In this document: one piece after another, positions 50,508 through 60,001 of the stretch
How the letters are laid out: every line of letters begins with the position of its first letter
How positions within the stretch are numbered: position 1 is the stretch's first letter
Assembly: GCF_916618955.1 (NCBI RefSeq)
Contig: NZ_OU745390.1
Span: 1,054,001 to 1,118,000, forward strand
DNA from: Pseudomonas sp. Marseille-Q3773
GTDB lineage: Bacteria; Pseudomonadota; Gammaproteobacteria; Pseudomonadales; Pseudomonadaceae
Length of the DNA stretch: 64,000 nt
Reading direction: 5' to 3'
Position numbers and translations under genes: made by a program
The notes under the pieces: model-generated
Seen by the model: only the letters and a program-made list of their open reading frames with translations
Databases searched by the model: none
What the model was told of the DNA's origin: nothing

Positions 50508-51727
50508 GCCACACCATCGCCAAACTGTTGATCGTCGACGACCTGCCGGAAAACCTGCTGGCCCTCGACGCCTTGATCCAGGGCGAAGACCGTGAGGTGC
50601 ATCAGGCCCAGTCTGCCGAAGCGGCGTTATCGCTGCTGCTCGAACATGAATTCGCCCTGGCCATCCTCGATGTGCAGATGCCGGGCATGAACGGCTTCGA
50701 GCTGGCCGAGCTGATGCGCGGTACGGAAAAGACCCGCAATATCCCCATCGTCTTCGTCACCGCCGCCGGGCGCGAGATGAACTACGCCTTCAAGGGCTAC
50801 GAAAGCGGTGCGGTCGACTTTCTGCACAAGCCGCTCGACACGCTGGCGGTGAAAAGCAAGGTGTCGGTGTTCGTCGACCTCTACCGCCAGCGCAAGGTCC
50901 TTGACCGCCAGCTGCAGGCACTGGAGCGCAGCCGCCAGGAGCAGGAAAAGCTGCTCGCGCAGTTGCAGGCGGCGCGGGCCGAGCTGGAGCATGCCGTGCG
51001 CATGCGCGATGACTTCATGTCTATCGTGTCGCATGAGGTGCGCACACCGCTCAACGGCCTGATCCTGGAAACCCAGCTGCGCAAGTTGCACCTTTCGCGA
51101 GGCAACCTGGCCGCGTTCAGCAGCGACAAGCTGCAGGCCATGGTCGAGCGCGACGAGCGGCAGATCAACAGCCTGATCCGCCTGGTCGAGGACATGCTCG
51201 ATGTGTCGCGCATCCGTACCGGCAAACTGTCGCTACGGCCCAAGGCGTTCGACCTGGGCCAGCTGGTGCGTGGCCTGGTGGAGAACTTTGCCGCCCAGGC
51301 CACCGCGCTGGAAACCCACATCGAACTGCAACGCTGCGAGCCGCTGTACGGTGAGTGGGACGAGTTTCGCATCGAGCAGGTGCTGGCCAACCTGTTGTCC
51401 AATGCCTTGCGCTACGGTGAGCGCAAACCGGTGCAGGTGCGTGTGTTCGAGGAAGATGGCCTGGCCTGCGTGCAGGTGCAGGACCACGGCATCGGTATTG
51501 GCGCGGCCAACCAGCAGCGCATCTTCCAGCAGTTCGAGCGGGTGGCTACCCAGCAGGCCAGTGGTGGCCTGGGCCTTGGGCTGTACATATCGGAGCAGAT
51601 CGTCCAGGCCCATGGCGGGCGTATCCTGCTGGAAAGTGAAGAGGGCAAGGGCGCCACGTTCACCCTGCAGTTGCCGCTGGCAGCCTGCGCACAACAAAAC
51701 GACCAGGCGCGGGCAACCTCTGCATGA
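50501..51727 (+). CDS. Receiver-histidine kinase
   Basis: The 408-residue protein has a receiver first (LLIVDDLPENLLALD, acceptor Asp in AILDVQMPGMNG, Lys in DFLHKPLD), a coiled coil (about 128-165), then HisKA (MSIVSHEVRTPLNG) and HATPase (VLANLLSNALRYG, GIGIGAANQ, GGLGLGLYIS). It has no membrane part and seems to pass a signal from an upstream kinase. Overlap with cheB by seven bases shows an operon. Confidence 0.92.
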   Translation: MLSHTIAKLLIVDDLPENLLALDALIQGEDREVHQAQSAEAALSLLLEHEFALAILDVQMPGMNGFELAELMRGTEKTRNIPIVFVTAAGREMNYAFKGYESGAVDFLHKPLDTLAVKSKVSVFVDLYRQRKVLDRQLQALERSRQEQEKLLAQLQAARAELEHAVRMRDDFMSIVSHEVRTPLNGLILETQLRKLHLSRGNLAAFSSDKLQAMVERDERQINSLIRLVEDMLDVSRIRTGKLSLRPKAFDLGQLVRGLVENFAAQATALETHIELQRCEPLYGEWDEFRIEQVLANLLSNALRYGERKPVQVRVFEEDGLACVQVQDHGIGIGAANQQRIFQQFERVATQQASGGLGLGLYISEQIVQAHGGRILLESEEGKGATFTLQLPLAACAQQNDQARATSA

Positions 51728-51770
51728 GCCTGGGGTCAGATGGCTGTTGCAAGCATTTCAAGGCGTTGAC

Positions 51771-52148
51771 ATGAGTGAAGATGCACAAGATGTGGTGCTG
51801 GTCGTCGAGGATGAACCGGCGATTCGCATGATCCTGCAGGATTACCTGGCAGGCGAGGGCTACCACGTACTGGTGGCCGAGGATGGTGAGCAGGCGTTCG
51901 CGATCCTGGCCAGCAAACCGCACCTGGACCTGATGGTGACGGACTACCGCCTGCCCGGCGGGATATCCGGGGTAGAGATTGCCGAACCGGCGGTCAAGTT
52001 GCGGCCGGACCTGAAGGTGATTTTCATCAGCGGCTACCCGGCCGAGATTCTTGAATCCGGCAGCCCGATCACGCGCAAGGCGCCGATTCTGGCCAAGCCG
52101 TTCGACCTGGATACCTTGCACGAGCAGATCCAGTCGCTTCTGCGCTAG
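51771..52148 (+). CDS. Single-domain response regulator
   Basis: ATG 51771 gives a 125-residue receiver: VVEDEPAIRM, acceptor Asp in MVTDYRLPGG, Lys in LAKPFD. It follows the receiver-kinase by 43 bases and ends the cluster. It has no output domain and may work as a phosphate shuttle or sink. Confidence 0.9.
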   Translation: MSEDAQDVVLVVEDEPAIRMILQDYLAGEGYHVLVAEDGEQAFAILASKPHLDLMVTDYRLPGGISGVEIAEPAVKLRPDLKVIFISGYPAEILESGSPITRKAPILAKPFDLDTLHEQIQSLLR

Positions 52149-52158
52149 CCTGCACTGG

Positions 52159-52247
52159 CCCTTTCGCGGTAAACCCGCTCCCACAGGAACTGTGCAAGTC
52201 TCAAGGTTTGCACAGTTCCTGTGGGAGCGGGTTTACCCGCGAAAGGG
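52159..52247. repeat. Paired REP palindrome
   Basis: Two arms of 39 and 40 bases (52159-52197 and 52208-52247) are reverse complements except for one missing base, and include the GTGGGAGCGGGTTTACCCGC core. The pair lies between the receiver gene and the TetR gene. Confidence 0.85.
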
Positions 52248-52257
52248 CCGTAACAGG

Positions 52258-52839
52258 CTAGCGCAGTGTCCGCTCCAGCCCACCCACCAGCATGCTTTCC
52301 ATCAAGCCCAGCCCTTGTTCCTCGGGCAACGCCTTCAACAACCCCGGCAACTGGTTCAGCAGCGTCGCCAGCACATGCGCGGTAGCTACCAGCGCTTCCC
52401 CCTGCGGCTTCGCCTGCGGTGCTATCAACCGCAGCAACCCCGCCTCATAGCGCTTGCGCAACAAGGCCAGGCGCGCCTGCTGTTCGTCACTCAGGCAACA
52501 CAAGTCGCGCTCCGCCAGGCGAAACTGCATCGGCCGCTCGGCATGCAACTGCCAGTGGGCTGCGATCAGGCAGCTCAACGCCGACGCGCCACGGGCCATG
52601 GCCCGGCGGCCCTGGTCCAGGGTGGCCTGCAACTCCTCGTACAACTCTTCGATCAGGTCGTACAACAGGTCCTGCTTGCTGGGAAAGTGGTGGTACAGCG
52701 AGCCGGCGGTCAGGCCTACGTGGGCCGCCAGCTCGCGCATGCTGACCTGGCCGAAGCCCTTTTCGGCAAACAGCGCCATGGCCCGCTCACGTCGCTCCTC
52801 GAAATTGGCACAGCGCATCGCGGCATTGACCGGGGGCAT
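52258..52839 (-). CDS. TetR-family regulator
   Basis: The 193-residue protein has a TetR HTH (AMALFAEKGFGQVSMRELAAH, then TAGSLYHHFPSKQDLLYDLIEEL). The helical ligand domain follows. It is the last gene of the thiolase-dehydrogenase operon (12 bases after the dehydrogenase), so it probably controls this fatty acid or hydroxy acid pathway, with an acyl-CoA or similar ligand. ATG 52839 has GAGGAG upstream. Confidence 0.9.
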   Translation of the reverse strand: MPPVNAAMRCANFEERRERAMALFAEKGFGQVSMRELAAHVGLTAGSLYHHFPSKQDLLYDLIEELYEELQATLDQGRRAMARGASALSCLIAAHWQLHAERPMQFRLAERDLCCLSDEQQARLALLRKRYEAGLLRLIAPQAKPQGEALVATAHVLATLLNQLPGLLKALPEEQGLGLMESMLVGGLERTLR

Positions 52840-52851
52840 GGCGTTCGCTCC

Positions 52852-53700
52852 TCAGTAGGTGAAGAAACCGCGGCCGCTCTTGCGTCCCAGCCAACCGGCC
52901 GCGACCATTTCCTTGAGCAGCGGGGCAGGGCGGTATTTGCTGTCGTTGAAGCCCTCATGGAAGGCCTCCATGATCGCCAGCAGCGTGTCCAGGCCGATCA
53001 GGTCGGCCAGCGCCAGCGGGCCGATCGGCTGGTTGCAGCCCAGGCGCATGCCGGTGTCGATGTCCTCGGCACTGGCCAGGCCTTCCTGCCGCACGAAGAT
53101 CGCTTCGTTGATCATCGGCACCAGGATGCGGTTGACCACGAAGCCCGGGCGGTTACCGGCAGTGATCGGGGTCTTGCCGACCTTCTCGGTCACCACCAGC
53201 GCCTGGGCATAGGTGCTGTCGCTGGTCTGCAGGCCGCGGATGATCTCGACCAGCGCCATCATCGGCACCGGGTTGAAGAAATGCACGCCGATGAAACGCT
53301 CGGGGTGCTCGATGCTGGCGGCCAGTTGGGTGACTGACAGCGACGAGGTGTTGGTGGCGATGATGCAGTCGGCGGCGACATTGGCCGCAACCTGCTGCAG
53401 GATGCGCTGCTTGAGTTGCAGGTTTTCGCTAGCCGCCTCGATCACCAGCTGCGCAGCGCTGAGCTGGGTGTAGTCGGTGCTGGTGCGGATACGCGTTTTC
53501 GCCGCTGCAGCCTTGTCCGCATCCAGGGTGCCCTTGCTGACCTGGCGCTCGAGGTTCTTGCTCAGGGTGGCCACGCCGCGCTCCAGCGCCGCGTCCGAAA
53601 CATCCACCAGCAACACCTGGTAGCCGGCGACTGCACACACCTGGGCAATGCCGTTGCCCATGGTGCCGGCGCCAATCACGGCGATTTGTTCAATGTTCAT
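52852..53700 (-). CDS. 3-hydroxybutyryl-CoA dehydrogenase
   Basis: The 282-residue protein is a 3-hydroxyacyl-CoA dehydrogenase: NAD site AVIGAGTMGNGIAQVCAVAG, a substrate-site ATNTSSLSVTQLA, catalytic His in GVHFFNPVPMMALVEI, and C-terminal half with RLGCNQPIGPLALADLIGLD and the end GRKSGRGFFTY. It oxidises (S)-3-hydroxyacyl-CoA to 3-ketoacyl-CoA, the step before the thiolase encoded upstream in the same operon. Confidence 0.94.
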   Translation of the reverse strand: MNIEQIAVIGAGTMGNGIAQVCAVAGYQVLLVDVSDAALERGVATLSKNLERQVSKGTLDADKAAAAKTRIRTSTDYTQLSAAQLVIEAASENLQLKQRILQQVAANVAADCIIATNTSSLSVTQLAASIEHPERFIGVHFFNPVPMMALVEIIRGLQTSDSTYAQALVVTEKVGKTPITAGNRPGFVVNRILVPMINEAIFVRQEGLASAEDIDTGMRLGCNQPIGPLALADLIGLDTLLAIMEAFHEGFNDSKYRPAPLLKEMVAAGWLGRKSGRGFFTY

Positions 53701-53713
53701 CTGTCAGCCTCCC

Positions 53714-54898
53714 TCAGACGCGCTCGAAGACCACGGCAATGCCTTGGCCACCGCCGATGCACATGGTGGCCAGGGCGTAGCGACCCTGGATGCGCTGCAG
53801 CTCATGGATGGCCTTGGTGGCGATGATCGCGCCGGTGGCGCCCACCGGGTGGCCAAGGGAGATACCCGAGCCGTTGGGGTTGACCTTTTCCGGGTCGAAG
53901 CCCAGTTCGCGGGCCACGGCGCAGGCCTGGGCGGCAAACGCTTCGTTGGACTCGATCACGTCCAGGTCCTGCACCTTCAGGCCGGTCTTTTCCAGTACCT
54001 TGCGGGTGGCCGGGATCGGGCCCAGGCCCATCAGCTCCGGCTCGACGCCGGCATGGGCGTAGCCGACCAGGCGTGCCAGTGGCTTGAGGCCCAGGCGGCG
54101 CACCGCGTCACCCGTGGCCAGCACCAGGCCGCCAGCGCCGTCGTTGATGCCGCTGGCGTTGCCGGCAGTGACGGTACCGTCTTTCTTGAATACCGGCTTC
54201 ATCCCGGCCAGTTGCTCGGCGGTCACTTCGCCACGGACATGCTCATCGACACTGAACTGCACGCTGCCCTTGCGGGTTTTCAGCTCCAGCGGGACGATCT
54301 GGCTGGTGAAACGGCCTTCGGCGATGGCGCGGGCGGCGCGACGTTGGCTGGTCAGGGCCAGTGCGTCCTGCATTTCGCGGGTAATGCCGTGTTTGGCCGA
54401 GACGTTCTCGGCAGTGATACCCATGTGGAAGTGCTCGAACGGGTCCTGCAGCACGCCGACGGTGTAGTCGATACCTTGCAGGTCACCCATGCGCGCACCC
54501 CAGCGCGCCTGTGGCAGCAGGTACGGGCCACGGCTCATGGATTCGGCGCCGGCCGCTACCGCCACGTCGGTGTCGCCGAGCAGCAGGCACTGGGCGGCCG
54601 AGACGATGGCCTGCAGGCCGGAACCGCACAGACGGTTGACGTTGAAGGCGGGGGTTTCCTTGGGGATGCCGGCGTTCATCGCCGCGACCCGGGCCAGGTA
54701 GGCGTCGCGTGGCTCGGTGGGGATCACCGTGCCCATCACCAGGTGGCCGATCTGCTCGGCAGCCACACCCGAGCGCTCGATGGCGGCCCGGGTGATGGCG
54801 CTGGCAAGGTCAGCCAGCGGCAGGTCCTTGAGGGAGCCGCCAAAGCCACCGATGGCGGAACGGACGGCACTGACGACATAGATTTCTGCGCTGCTCAT
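53714..54898 (-). CDS. Acetyl-CoA acetyltransferase (thiolase)
   Basis: The 394-residue protein starts at 54898 and is a thiolase: acylated Cys in VNRLCGSGLQAI (near residue 90), His in SLGHPVGATGA, and second Cys in CIGGGQGIA. The product of the dehydrogenase 13 bases downstream is its substrate, so the two form a short beta-oxidation or hydroxybutyrate module. The upstream region is shared with a divergent AraC gene. Confidence 0.94.
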   Translation of the reverse strand: MSSAEIYVVSAVRSAIGGFGGSLKDLPLADLASAITRAAIERSGVAAEQIGHLVMGTVIPTEPRDAYLARVAAMNAGIPKETPAFNVNRLCGSGLQAIVSAAQCLLLGDTDVAVAAGAESMSRGPYLLPQARWGARMGDLQGIDYTVGVLQDPFEHFHMGITAENVSAKHGITREMQDALALTSQRRAARAIAEGRFTSQIVPLELKTRKGSVQFSVDEHVRGEVTAEQLAGMKPVFKKDGTVTAGNASGINDGAGGLVLATGDAVRRLGLKPLARLVGYAHAGVEPELMGLGPIPATRKVLEKTGLKVQDLDVIESNEAFAAQACAVARELGFDPEKVNPNGSGISLGHPVGATGAIIATKAIHELQRIQGRYALATMCIGGGQGIAVVFERV

Positions 54899-55066
54899 AG
54901 GGGCTCCGATTGCGAAGGCATGGCGGGACCGGGCCAGGCTCTGCGAGAATGGCCGGCGATCCCGGAGTGGGACCGAGTCTAGGCAAAGGCTCTGTTGCAG
55001 CCTATGCCGGAACTGTTCAAACAACCTGGCACTTTTTGCCACTCAGCATAGACAGCGAAAACCGCC

Positions 55067-56077
55067 ATGCGCGATAGCGATTCGGTCGCCGTGTACTTCC
55101 TCAATGCCATGCTCCACGCCCTGCGCGGCTGCCCCGATGAACGCGATGCGCAATTGCGCGCGGTGGGCATCGACCCGCAACTGCTCGCGCAGCCCCAGGC
55201 TCGCGTGCCGGCCAAGGCCTTTGCCCAGCTGTGGCTGGCGCTGATCCAGCGCCTGGATGACGAATTCTTCCGCCTCGACAGCCATGGCATGCCGCAGGGC
55301 AGTTTCGCCCTGATCTGCCGGGGCCTGATCCTCGAGCCGAACCTGGAAAAAGCCCTGCGCCAGTGCATGGCCGGTTTCGGCCTGTTCCTGCGCGACTTGC
55401 GCGGCAGCCTGACGGTGCGTGGCGGGCGGGCCGTGATCAGCGTGCACTCGGACATTGCCGACCCGCTGACCCGGGTGTATGCCGAGGAAACCTACCTGGT
55501 GCTGATGATTGGCATGCTGTGCTGGCTGGCCGGGCGACGGATCGCCATCGACCGCACCGAGCTGGCAGTATCGCGTCCGGCGCAAGAGGACGACCTCTTG
55601 TTATGGGGGCCGGACCTGCGTCTGGGTAGCGGGCGTACCGAAGTGGAGTTCGACAGCGCCTACCTGCGCCTGCCGGTGGTGCAGGACCTGGCCGGCCTGA
55701 AAAGCTTCCTGCGCAGCGCGCCGCAGGGGCTGGTGATTCGCTTCCGCAACCAGAACGGGCTGGTGGCCGAGGTGTACCGGCACCTGCGGGCGCGGCGTTA
55801 TGGGCAATGGCCGACGCTGGCGGCGCTGGCGCAGCAGCAGGGGGTCAGTGCCAGCACCTTCCGCCGCCAGCTGGAGCGGGAAGGGCGCTCCTACCAGCAG
55901 ATCAAGGACGAGGTGCGCCGGGCCATGGCCTTCGAGCGCCTGCGTGAAGGGGTGTTGAGCATTGCCGAGATCGCCGAGCAGGCGGGCTTCCAGGAGCCCA
56001 GTGCGTTTCACCGGGCGTTCAAGAAGTGGACCGGGCAGAGCCCTGGCAGCTACCGGGCGCGGTTGGCCGGGCGATAG
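55067..56077 (+). CDS. AraC-family regulator
   Basis: The 336-residue protein has an N-terminal effector domain of the arabinose-binding-like type (LNAMLHALRGCPDERDAQLRAVGID) and a C-terminal AraC HTH pair (LAQQQGVSASTFRRQLEREG and IAEIAEQAGFQEPSAFHRAFKKWTGQSP). It is divergent from the thiolase operon by 168 bases and is a likely activator of it. Confidence 0.9.
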   Translation: MRDSDSVAVYFLNAMLHALRGCPDERDAQLRAVGIDPQLLAQPQARVPAKAFAQLWLALIQRLDDEFFRLDSHGMPQGSFALICRGLILEPNLEKALRQCMAGFGLFLRDLRGSLTVRGGRAVISVHSDIADPLTRVYAEETYLVLMIGMLCWLAGRRIAIDRTELAVSRPAQEDDLLLWGPDLRLGSGRTEVEFDSAYLRLPVVQDLAGLKSFLRSAPQGLVIRFRNQNGLVAEVYRHLRARRYGQWPTLAALAQQQGVSASTFRRQLEREGRSYQQIKDEVRRAMAFERLREGVLSIAEIAEQAGFQEPSAFHRAFKKWTGQSPGSYRARLAGR

Positions 56078-56089
56078 CATTTACCTGCA

Positions 56090-56186
56090 CCGGCCTATCG
56101 CCGGCAAGCCGGTTCCCACAGGTACGGCGCAACTTTCGAATACCATGAATTCCCTGTGGGAGCGGGTTCACCCGCGCAGAGGCCGG
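56090..56186. repeat. Paired REP-like palindrome
   Basis: Arms at 56090-56121 and 56154-56186 pair imperfectly; the second has CTGTGGGAGCGGGTTCACCC. It lies between the AraC gene and the convergent decarboxylase-like gene. Confidence 0.75.
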
Positions 56187-56207
56187 CACAGGCAGCGGCT
56201 CAAATGA

Positions 56208-56645
56208 TCAGGCCGGCACCATGGCAAACCCGACGCCAAAGCGGTTCCAGGCATTGATGGTGGCAATCGCCAGGGTCAGGTTGGCCACCTCGGCCGGTTC
56301 GAAGTGCTCCAGCAACGCTTCATAGTGTGCCTGCGGCGCACCGTGCTCGGGCAGCCGGGTCAGGCTCTCGACCCAGGCCAGCGCAGCACGCTCGCGTGGG
56401 CTGAAGTAGCTGGTTTCGTGCCAGGCACACAAGGTCTGCAGGCGCGCTTCGGTCTCACCGGCCTTGCGCGCGTCGTTGGCGTGCAGGTTGACGCAGTAGG
56501 CGCAGCCGTTGATCTGCGAAGCCCGCAGGCGCACCAGTTCCAGCAGCGATTGCTCCAGGCCGCTCCTGGCCAGGGCCTGTTCCAGACCGACCATCGCCTT
56601 GTAGGCTTCAGGGGCGTGCTTGGCCCATTCGATACGGTTGTGCAT
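56208..56645 (-). CDS. Carboxymuconolactone decarboxylase family protein (AhpD-like)
   Basis: The start is ATG 56645, giving 145 residues. It has the AhpD/CMD pattern: LLELVRLRASQINGCAYCVNLHAND with CxxC, then CAWHETSYFSPRERAALAWVES. It may act as a peroxide reducer. The prophage-end protein at 23787 has the same form (ASQINGCAYC versus VSQINGCAFC), so the window holds two members of this family. Confidence 0.9.
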   Translation of the reverse strand: MHNRIEWAKHAPEAYKAMVGLEQALARSGLEQSLLELVRLRASQINGCAYCVNLHANDARKAGETEARLQTLCAWHETSYFSPRERAALAWVESLTRLPEHGAPQAHYEALLEHFEPAEVANLTLAIATINAWNRFGVGFAMVPA

Positions 56646-56840
56646 GGCTATCTCCAGAGGGGTAGGTGGGATGGCGTTACTGTAGCGCCGGCCATGCGTC
56701 GCCCCGATAGCCAATCGCGCGCATAAGCGGGAGGCCAATCGGCTATTCGGCTGGCCACTGACAGGCATCCAATCTCTTCATTTCTGCCCGGGCGTCCGGG
56801 CCGGGATAATGACCGGGTATTGCTACTGGAGAAGCCATTC

Positions 56841-57299
56841 ATGTCCGCAGAACATTTCATGCGCGAAGCCCTCGACCTGGCCCGCGCCAACATCCGCGCC
56901 GGTGGCCGGCCCTTCGGTGCCGTGCTGGTGTACCAGGGGCAGGTGCTGGCGCGCGCGGTCAACGAGATCCACAGCACCCAGGACCCTACCGCCCACGCCG
57001 AGATGCAGGCCATCCGCAAAGCCAGCCATGCGCTGGGCCAGGCGCGCCTGGCGGGTGCCGAAATCTACGCCAGCGGCCATCCATGCCCGATGTGCCTGGC
57101 GGCCATGCATCTGTGTGGTATCGAGCGCGCCTGGTTTGCCTACGACAACACCGAGGGTGAACCCTTCGGCTTGTCCACGGCGGCGGTCTACGCGCAGATG
57201 GCCCGCCCGCTGCAACAGCAGAGCCTGCCGCTGCGTGCGCTGAAGCCCAGCGGCGAAGCCGGCCTGTATCAGGAATGGCAGCAGGCCAACCAGCAATGA
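56841..57299 (+). CDS. Cytosine/guanine-type nucleoside deaminase
   Basis: ATG 56841 behind TGGAGAAG gives 152 residues. Zinc ligands and catalytic Glu are in TAHAEMQAI (His, Glu) and PCPMCLAA (two Cys). The start EALDLARANIRAGGRPFGAVLV is typical of the family that includes guanine deaminase and tRNA adenosine deaminase. The closing part (DNTEGEPFGLSTAAVYAQM) differs from TadA, so a free base or nucleoside is the more likely substrate. It overlaps the transporter gene by four bases. Confidence 0.88.
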   Translation: MSAEHFMREALDLARANIRAGGRPFGAVLVYQGQVLARAVNEIHSTQDPTAHAEMQAIRKASHALGQARLAGAEIYASGHPCPMCLAAMHLCGIERAWFAYDNTEGEPFGLSTAAVYAQMARPLQQQSLPLRALKPSGEAGLYQEWQQANQQ

Positions 57300-58492
57300 G
57301 AGCGGCATTGAACCTGTTGCTGGTGATCTTGCTGGCACTGAACCTGCGGCCGATCCTGACCAGTATCGGCCCGTTGCTCGAGGCCATGCGCGCCAGTACC
57401 GGCCTGGGCTACCAGCAAGCGGCCTTGCTGACGGCGTTGCCGGTGCTGTGCATGGGCCTGGTGCCGCTGCTGCAGCCATGGTTGCAGCGCTGGCTCAGCG
57501 AACATGGTGGCATGCTCGCGGGCCTGGCGGCGATCGCCCTGGCCTGCCTGTGGCGCCTGCAACTGGACAGTGCCTGGGCGCTGATTGCCAGTGCGCTGCT
57601 GGCCGGCCTGGGGGTAGCGCTGGTCCAGGGCATGATGCCAGGGTTGGTCAACCGCTGGTTCCCCGGGCGCCTGGCCGCCGCGATGGGCCTGTATTCGGCG
57701 GCACTGATGAGCGGCGGCGGCCTGGCCGCCGTGCTCGGGCCACACGTCAGTGACTACTTTGGCCATTGGCAGGTCGGCCTGGGCCTGTGGGCCGCCCCTG
57801 CGCTGCTGGCGCTGCTTGCCTGGGCCATGCTGCGGCCTCGCCGGCACGTACCGACGCAGGCTGGTGCTGTGCGCGGGCACTGGTTCGGGACGCGCCGGGC
57901 CTGGTTGCTGGCGCTGTACTTCGGCCTGATCAATGGTGGCTACACCAGCATGGTCGCCTGGTTGCCGGCCTATCACATGGAGCACGGCGGCAGCGCCCAG
58001 GGCGGCGCAGACCTGGTTGGCCTGATGACCCTGTTCCAGGTGGCTGGTGCACTGGGCCTGCCGCTGCTGTTGCGGCGCTGGGCAGACCGCCGCCCCGGCC
58101 TGTGGCTGGCGCTGGCGATCCAGCTGGCAGGTTTCCTCGGCCTGCTGCTGGCGCCCACACTGGCACCGGGGCTGTGGGTGGCGTTGATCGGCTTTGGCCT
58201 GGGCGCCTGTTTCAGCCAGAGCCTGACGTTGACCCTCGAGCATCTCAAGACCCCGGCCGAGGCGGGCAGCCTGGCGGCGTTCGTGCAGGGTATCGGTTTC
58301 ATCGTCACCGGCATCGTGCCATACATCACTGGCTGGTTGCGCGATGTGAGCGGCGACTTCCAGGCGTCATGGACACTGCTGAGCGTGACCGTGCTGGCCA
58401 TGCTGCTGGTGACTGTCTGCTTCAACCCGCGCGGCTACGCCGCTGCCATGGCCCGGCCGCTGCCGGCAGGCAAGGCCGCGGCGGTCAACTGA
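57296..58492 (+). CDS. CynX/NimT-family MFS transporter
   Basis: ATG 57296 overlaps the deaminase stop, giving 398 residues. About 12 membrane helices are visible, with the family pattern LLVILLALNLRPILTSIGPLL at the start and RRWADRRPGLW in the central loop. CynX/NimT proteins export or import small compounds. Co-translation with the deaminase suggests it carries a base or a breakdown product. Its end overlaps the convergent MocR gene by eight bases. Confidence 0.88.
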   Translation: MRAALNLLLVILLALNLRPILTSIGPLLEAMRASTGLGYQQAALLTALPVLCMGLVPLLQPWLQRWLSEHGGMLAGLAAIALACLWRLQLDSAWALIASALLAGLGVALVQGMMPGLVNRWFPGRLAAAMGLYSAALMSGGGLAAVLGPHVSDYFGHWQVGLGLWAAPALLALLAWAMLRPRRHVPTQAGAVRGHWFGTRRAWLLALYFGLINGGYTSMVAWLPAYHMEHGGSAQGGADLVGLMTLFQVAGALGLPLLLRRWADRRPGLWLALAIQLAGFLGLLLAPTLAPGLWVALIGFGLGACFSQSLTLTLEHLKTPAEAGSLAAFVQGIGFIVTGIVPYITGWLRDVSGDFQASWTLLSVTVLAMLLVTVCFNPRGYAAAMARPLPAGKAAAVN

Positions 58493-59918
58493 GGCGCTGC
58501 AAGGTATCGCGCACGCGGTCCAGCGCCGGGTCGATGTCCAGCAGTTCGATGGCGCCGAAGCCCAGCAGCAGCCCGGGGCGCACCGGGGCCTCGCTGAAGA
58601 ACGGTGCCAGCGAGTAAAGGCCGACCTCGACCTTGCGTGCCAGGTTGGCCAGCAGCTCGACATCTACCCCAGGTTTGGCCAGCGCACTGAGATGGAAGCC
58701 CGCGCTGGCGGGAATGGCGCTGAACCATGGCGCCAGGTCGCCGCCCAGGCGTGCCAGGATGCGCTCGCGGCGGGCGCTGTATATGTCGTGGCAACGGCGG
58801 ATGTGTCTGTTCAGGTGGCCTTCGGCCAGAAAGCGCGCCAGCGCCCACTGCAACAGGGTCGGGCTGTGCCAGTCACTGAGGTGCTTGGCCACGCAGGCGG
58901 CTTGCAGCACGGCGGGTGGAAGCACGGCATAACCCAGGCGCAGTTCCGGCAGCAGGGTCTTGGAAAACGTCCCCACATAGGCCACCAGGCCATGACGGTC
59001 GAGGCGCTGCAGTGCATCTGCCGCCGGCCCTTGGTAGCGGAACTCGCAGTCGTAATCGTCTTCGATGATCAACGCCCCCAGCTCGGCGGCCCGCGCCAAC
59101 AGGGCGTGCCGGCGTGGCTCGCTCATCGGCATGCCCAGCGGGAACTGGTGCGAAGGCGTCACATAGATCAGCCGGGTACCGTCGGCGATCTGTTCCACGC
59201 ACAGGCCTTCGTCATCCACCGGCACGCACTGCAGGCGCGCACCCAGCGCCAGGAACAGTTGACGTGCGGGCGGATAGCCGGGGTCCTCCATGGCCACCTG
59301 GCAACCCGGTTCGATCAGCACCCGTGCGATCAGGTCCAGTGCCTGCTGGGCGCCGTTGCACACCAGCAGGTCGGCGGCACTGCAATGCACACCCCGGGCG
59401 TAGGCGATGTGGTGGGCAATGGCCTCGCGCAGCTCGGCCAGGCCCTGGGCCGGGAAGTGCCGCTCGGGGTGGCGCTGGCTGCGGCGCAGGGCGTAGTTGA
59501 GGCAACTGCGCCACTGGTCGAACGGGAACTGCGCCTTGTTCGAGGCCCCGCCGACGAAGTCATAGCGTGAGGGGGATTCCAGCTGGCGACGGCCGAGCAC
59601 GGTGGCGCGTTGCTGCCAGCGTTCGAGCGAAGCGGCGCTGGCCAGCGGCAGGGTGGTGGAGGCACTGCTGCGCAGCGGCTGACGCGGGGTGATGAAGGTG
59701 CCGCGACCGACCACACCGCTCAACAGGTTGTCATAGGTCAGGCGCGAGTAGGCTTCGGCCACGGTCTTGCGTGACACGCCGAGTTGCTCGGCCAGCAGGC
59801 GGCTTGGCGGCAGTTGGGTGCCGGCAGCCAGGTGGCCGCTATCGATGCCGGCACGCAATTGCTGGTAGAGCTGGTCGGCCAGGCCTTTGCGGCCGTGCAA
59901 GCGAATATGCAGTTCCAT
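58485..59918 (-). CDS. MocR-type regulator (GntR HTH plus aminotransferase domain)
   Basis: From ATG 59918 the product has 477 residues. A GntR HTH (LADQLYQQLRAGIDSGHLAAGTQLPPSR, then LAEQLGVSRKTVAEAYSRL) is fused to a fold-type I aminotransferase-like domain with the PLP Lys expected in YVGTFSKTLLPELRLGY. These regulators bind pyridoxal phosphate and often control vitamin B6 or amino acid genes. It faces the deaminase-transporter pair. Its target cannot be told from sequence. Confidence 0.92.
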   Translation of the reverse strand: MELHIRLHGRKGLADQLYQQLRAGIDSGHLAAGTQLPPSRLLAEQLGVSRKTVAEAYSRLTYDNLLSGVVGRGTFITPRQPLRSSASTTLPLASAASLERWQQRATVLGRRQLESPSRYDFVGGASNKAQFPFDQWRSCLNYALRRSQRHPERHFPAQGLAELREAIAHHIAYARGVHCSAADLLVCNGAQQALDLIARVLIEPGCQVAMEDPGYPPARQLFLALGARLQCVPVDDEGLCVEQIADGTRLIYVTPSHQFPLGMPMSEPRRHALLARAAELGALIIEDDYDCEFRYQGPAADALQRLDRHGLVAYVGTFSKTLLPELRLGYAVLPPAVLQAACVAKHLSDWHSPTLLQWALARFLAEGHLNRHIRRCHDIYSARRERILARLGGDLAPWFSAIPASAGFHLSALAKPGVDVELLANLARKVEVGLYSLAPFFSEAPVRPGLLLGFGAIELLDIDPALDRVRDTLQRLS

Positions 59919-60001
59919 GGGCGGGTCCGCAGTGGGGGAGCGCTCAGGATAGCGGGTACCCGCGGCCTTGTGTTGCGCAAGCGGGGATGGCATGCGGGTG
60001 T

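Noticed and set aside
52051..53337. Plus-strand frame of 428 codons across the TetR and dehydrogenase genes
   Set aside because: Gln/Arg/His-rich translation typical of antisense reading; it also crosses the REP palindrome.
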